Assembly: GCA_017394375.1 (NCBI GenBank)
Contig: JAFPYV010000018.1
Coordinates: 1 to 12,527, forward strand
Direction of reading: 5' to 3'
From: a bacterium
GTDB taxonomy: Bacteria > Bacillota_I > Bacilli_A > Mycoplasmatales > Mycoplasmoidaceae
DNA length: 12,527 nt
Shown here: piece by piece, positions 12,309 through 12,527 of the stretch
How positions within the stretch are numbered: position 1 is the first letter of the stretch
Layout of the letters: every line of letters starts with the position of its first letter
Translations under genes and position numbers: made by a program
Notes under the pieces: model-generated
Databases searched by the model: none
What the model was told of the DNA's origin: nothing
What the model saw: only the letters and a program-made list of their open reading frames with translations

Positions 12309-12429
12309 ATTTCTTCCTTTGTTATTTTTCTTTAATAGAACATAAAAATAAAAATAAAATACAGTAAACTGTGTATTTTATTGACAATACCCCCTTACTC
12401 TATCTTATTTTTATATGTAATATTCTATA
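12309..12429 (-). promoter_or_regulatory. rpoB 5' leader region
   Basis: About 115 nt lie between the predicted transcript start (near 12423) and ATG 12308. The leader has a G-rich patch (AAGGGGG, minus strand, around 12388-12394), then the hairpin with U-tract at 12331-12381, and finally the AAAGGAAG ribosome-binding site. No rplJ-rplL genes precede rpoB within the window, unlike the common bacterial arrangement. Confidence 0.5.
12331..12381 (-). terminator. Hairpin with U-tract in the rpoB leader, possible attenuator
   Basis: ATAAAATACA (minus strand, 12381-12372) pairs perfectly over 10 bp with TGTATTTTAT (12363-12354) around an 8-nt loop; ACAGT/ACTGT inside gives an alternative pairing. 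On the minus strand the stem runs into TTTTTATTTTTATG, the layout of an intrinsic terminator. It lies after the predicted promoter and before the ribosome-binding site, with no room for another promoter, so it would act on rpoBC expression. The stem is AT-rich, so its strength is uncertain. Confidence 0.5.
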
Positions 12430-12458
12430 ATTTTACCACATTTAAGATTTATTTTCAA
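12430..12458 (-). promoter_or_regulatory. Predicted sigma-70 promoter of rpoBC
   Basis: On the minus strand TTGAAA (-35, 12458-12453) is followed after exactly 17 nt by TAAAAT (-10, 12435-12430). A TG one base upstream of the -10 makes an extended -10 (TGGTAAAAT). It matches the housekeeping consensus well and is the best promoter in the window. Transcription would start near 12423. Confidence 0.65.
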
Positions 12459-12527
12459 AATATTAAACTTTTTATTTTACTAGAAAATTAAAAAAATTAA
12501 CGACATTTTTAGCAAGTTAATTCAAAA

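Noticed and set aside
12321..12386. Small leader frame after AAGGGGG in the rpoB leader, with a TTG start
   Set aside because: The spacing from the G-rich patch to TTG is too short and the codons simply follow the hairpin and U-tract; kept only as a remark in the attenuator finding.
12381..12431. Plus-strand promoter with TTGACA at 12381-12386
   Set aside because: No -10 hexamer lies at 16-18 nt; the only TATAAT (12426-12431) is much too far away.

Overview
The window is a block of mollicute (mycoplasma-type) chromosome. Every long gene lies on the minus strand, and each is read through by in-frame TGA codons at conserved tryptophan positions, so translation table 4 applies. With the standard code, rpoB, rpoC, rplM, nagB and the catalase gene all look broken; with TGA as Trp all five are intact. 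The base composition is AT-rich (about mid-30s %GC by eye). CGG is used as a normal Arg codon and TGG is still used alongside TGA. This points to the pneumoniae/Malacoplasma-type lineages rather than the mycoides/Spiroplasma group, but I cannot name a species.

In the direction of transcription (right to left) the layout is as follows. An rpoB promoter and a 5' leader with a hairpin and U-tract lie at 12309-12460. rpoB (1479 aa) is followed 36 nt later by rpoC (1286 aa). A 79-nt gap with a possible promoter leads to rplM (L13) and rpsI (S9), 7 nt apart. A strong intrinsic terminator sits between rpsI and nagB (glucosamine-6-phosphate deaminase), which has its own terminator. A 232-nt regulatory gap with several palindromes precedes a complete monofunctional heme catalase gene, which ends in a terminator at 391-420. 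The left 470 bases hold a gene fragment on the plus strand (possibly an IS3-like transposase remnant) and several hairpins, but no complete gene.

The core genes make the two large RNA polymerase subunits and two ribosomal proteins that are often paired in bacteria. nagB and the catalase are the accessory part. nagB feeds amino-sugar carbon into glycolysis. The catalase would remove H2O2, which is unusual for mollicutes because most lack catalase and none are known to make heme. The points most worth a second look are: the catalase itself, with all five Trp codons as TGA; its cysteine-rich, metallothionein-like C-terminal tail; a perfect 17-bp palindrome on its -10 element; an Ala/Gln/Asn-rich insertion in RpoB just before the rifampicin pocket, with Asn at the E. 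coli H526 position; and a possible attenuator in the rpoB leader.
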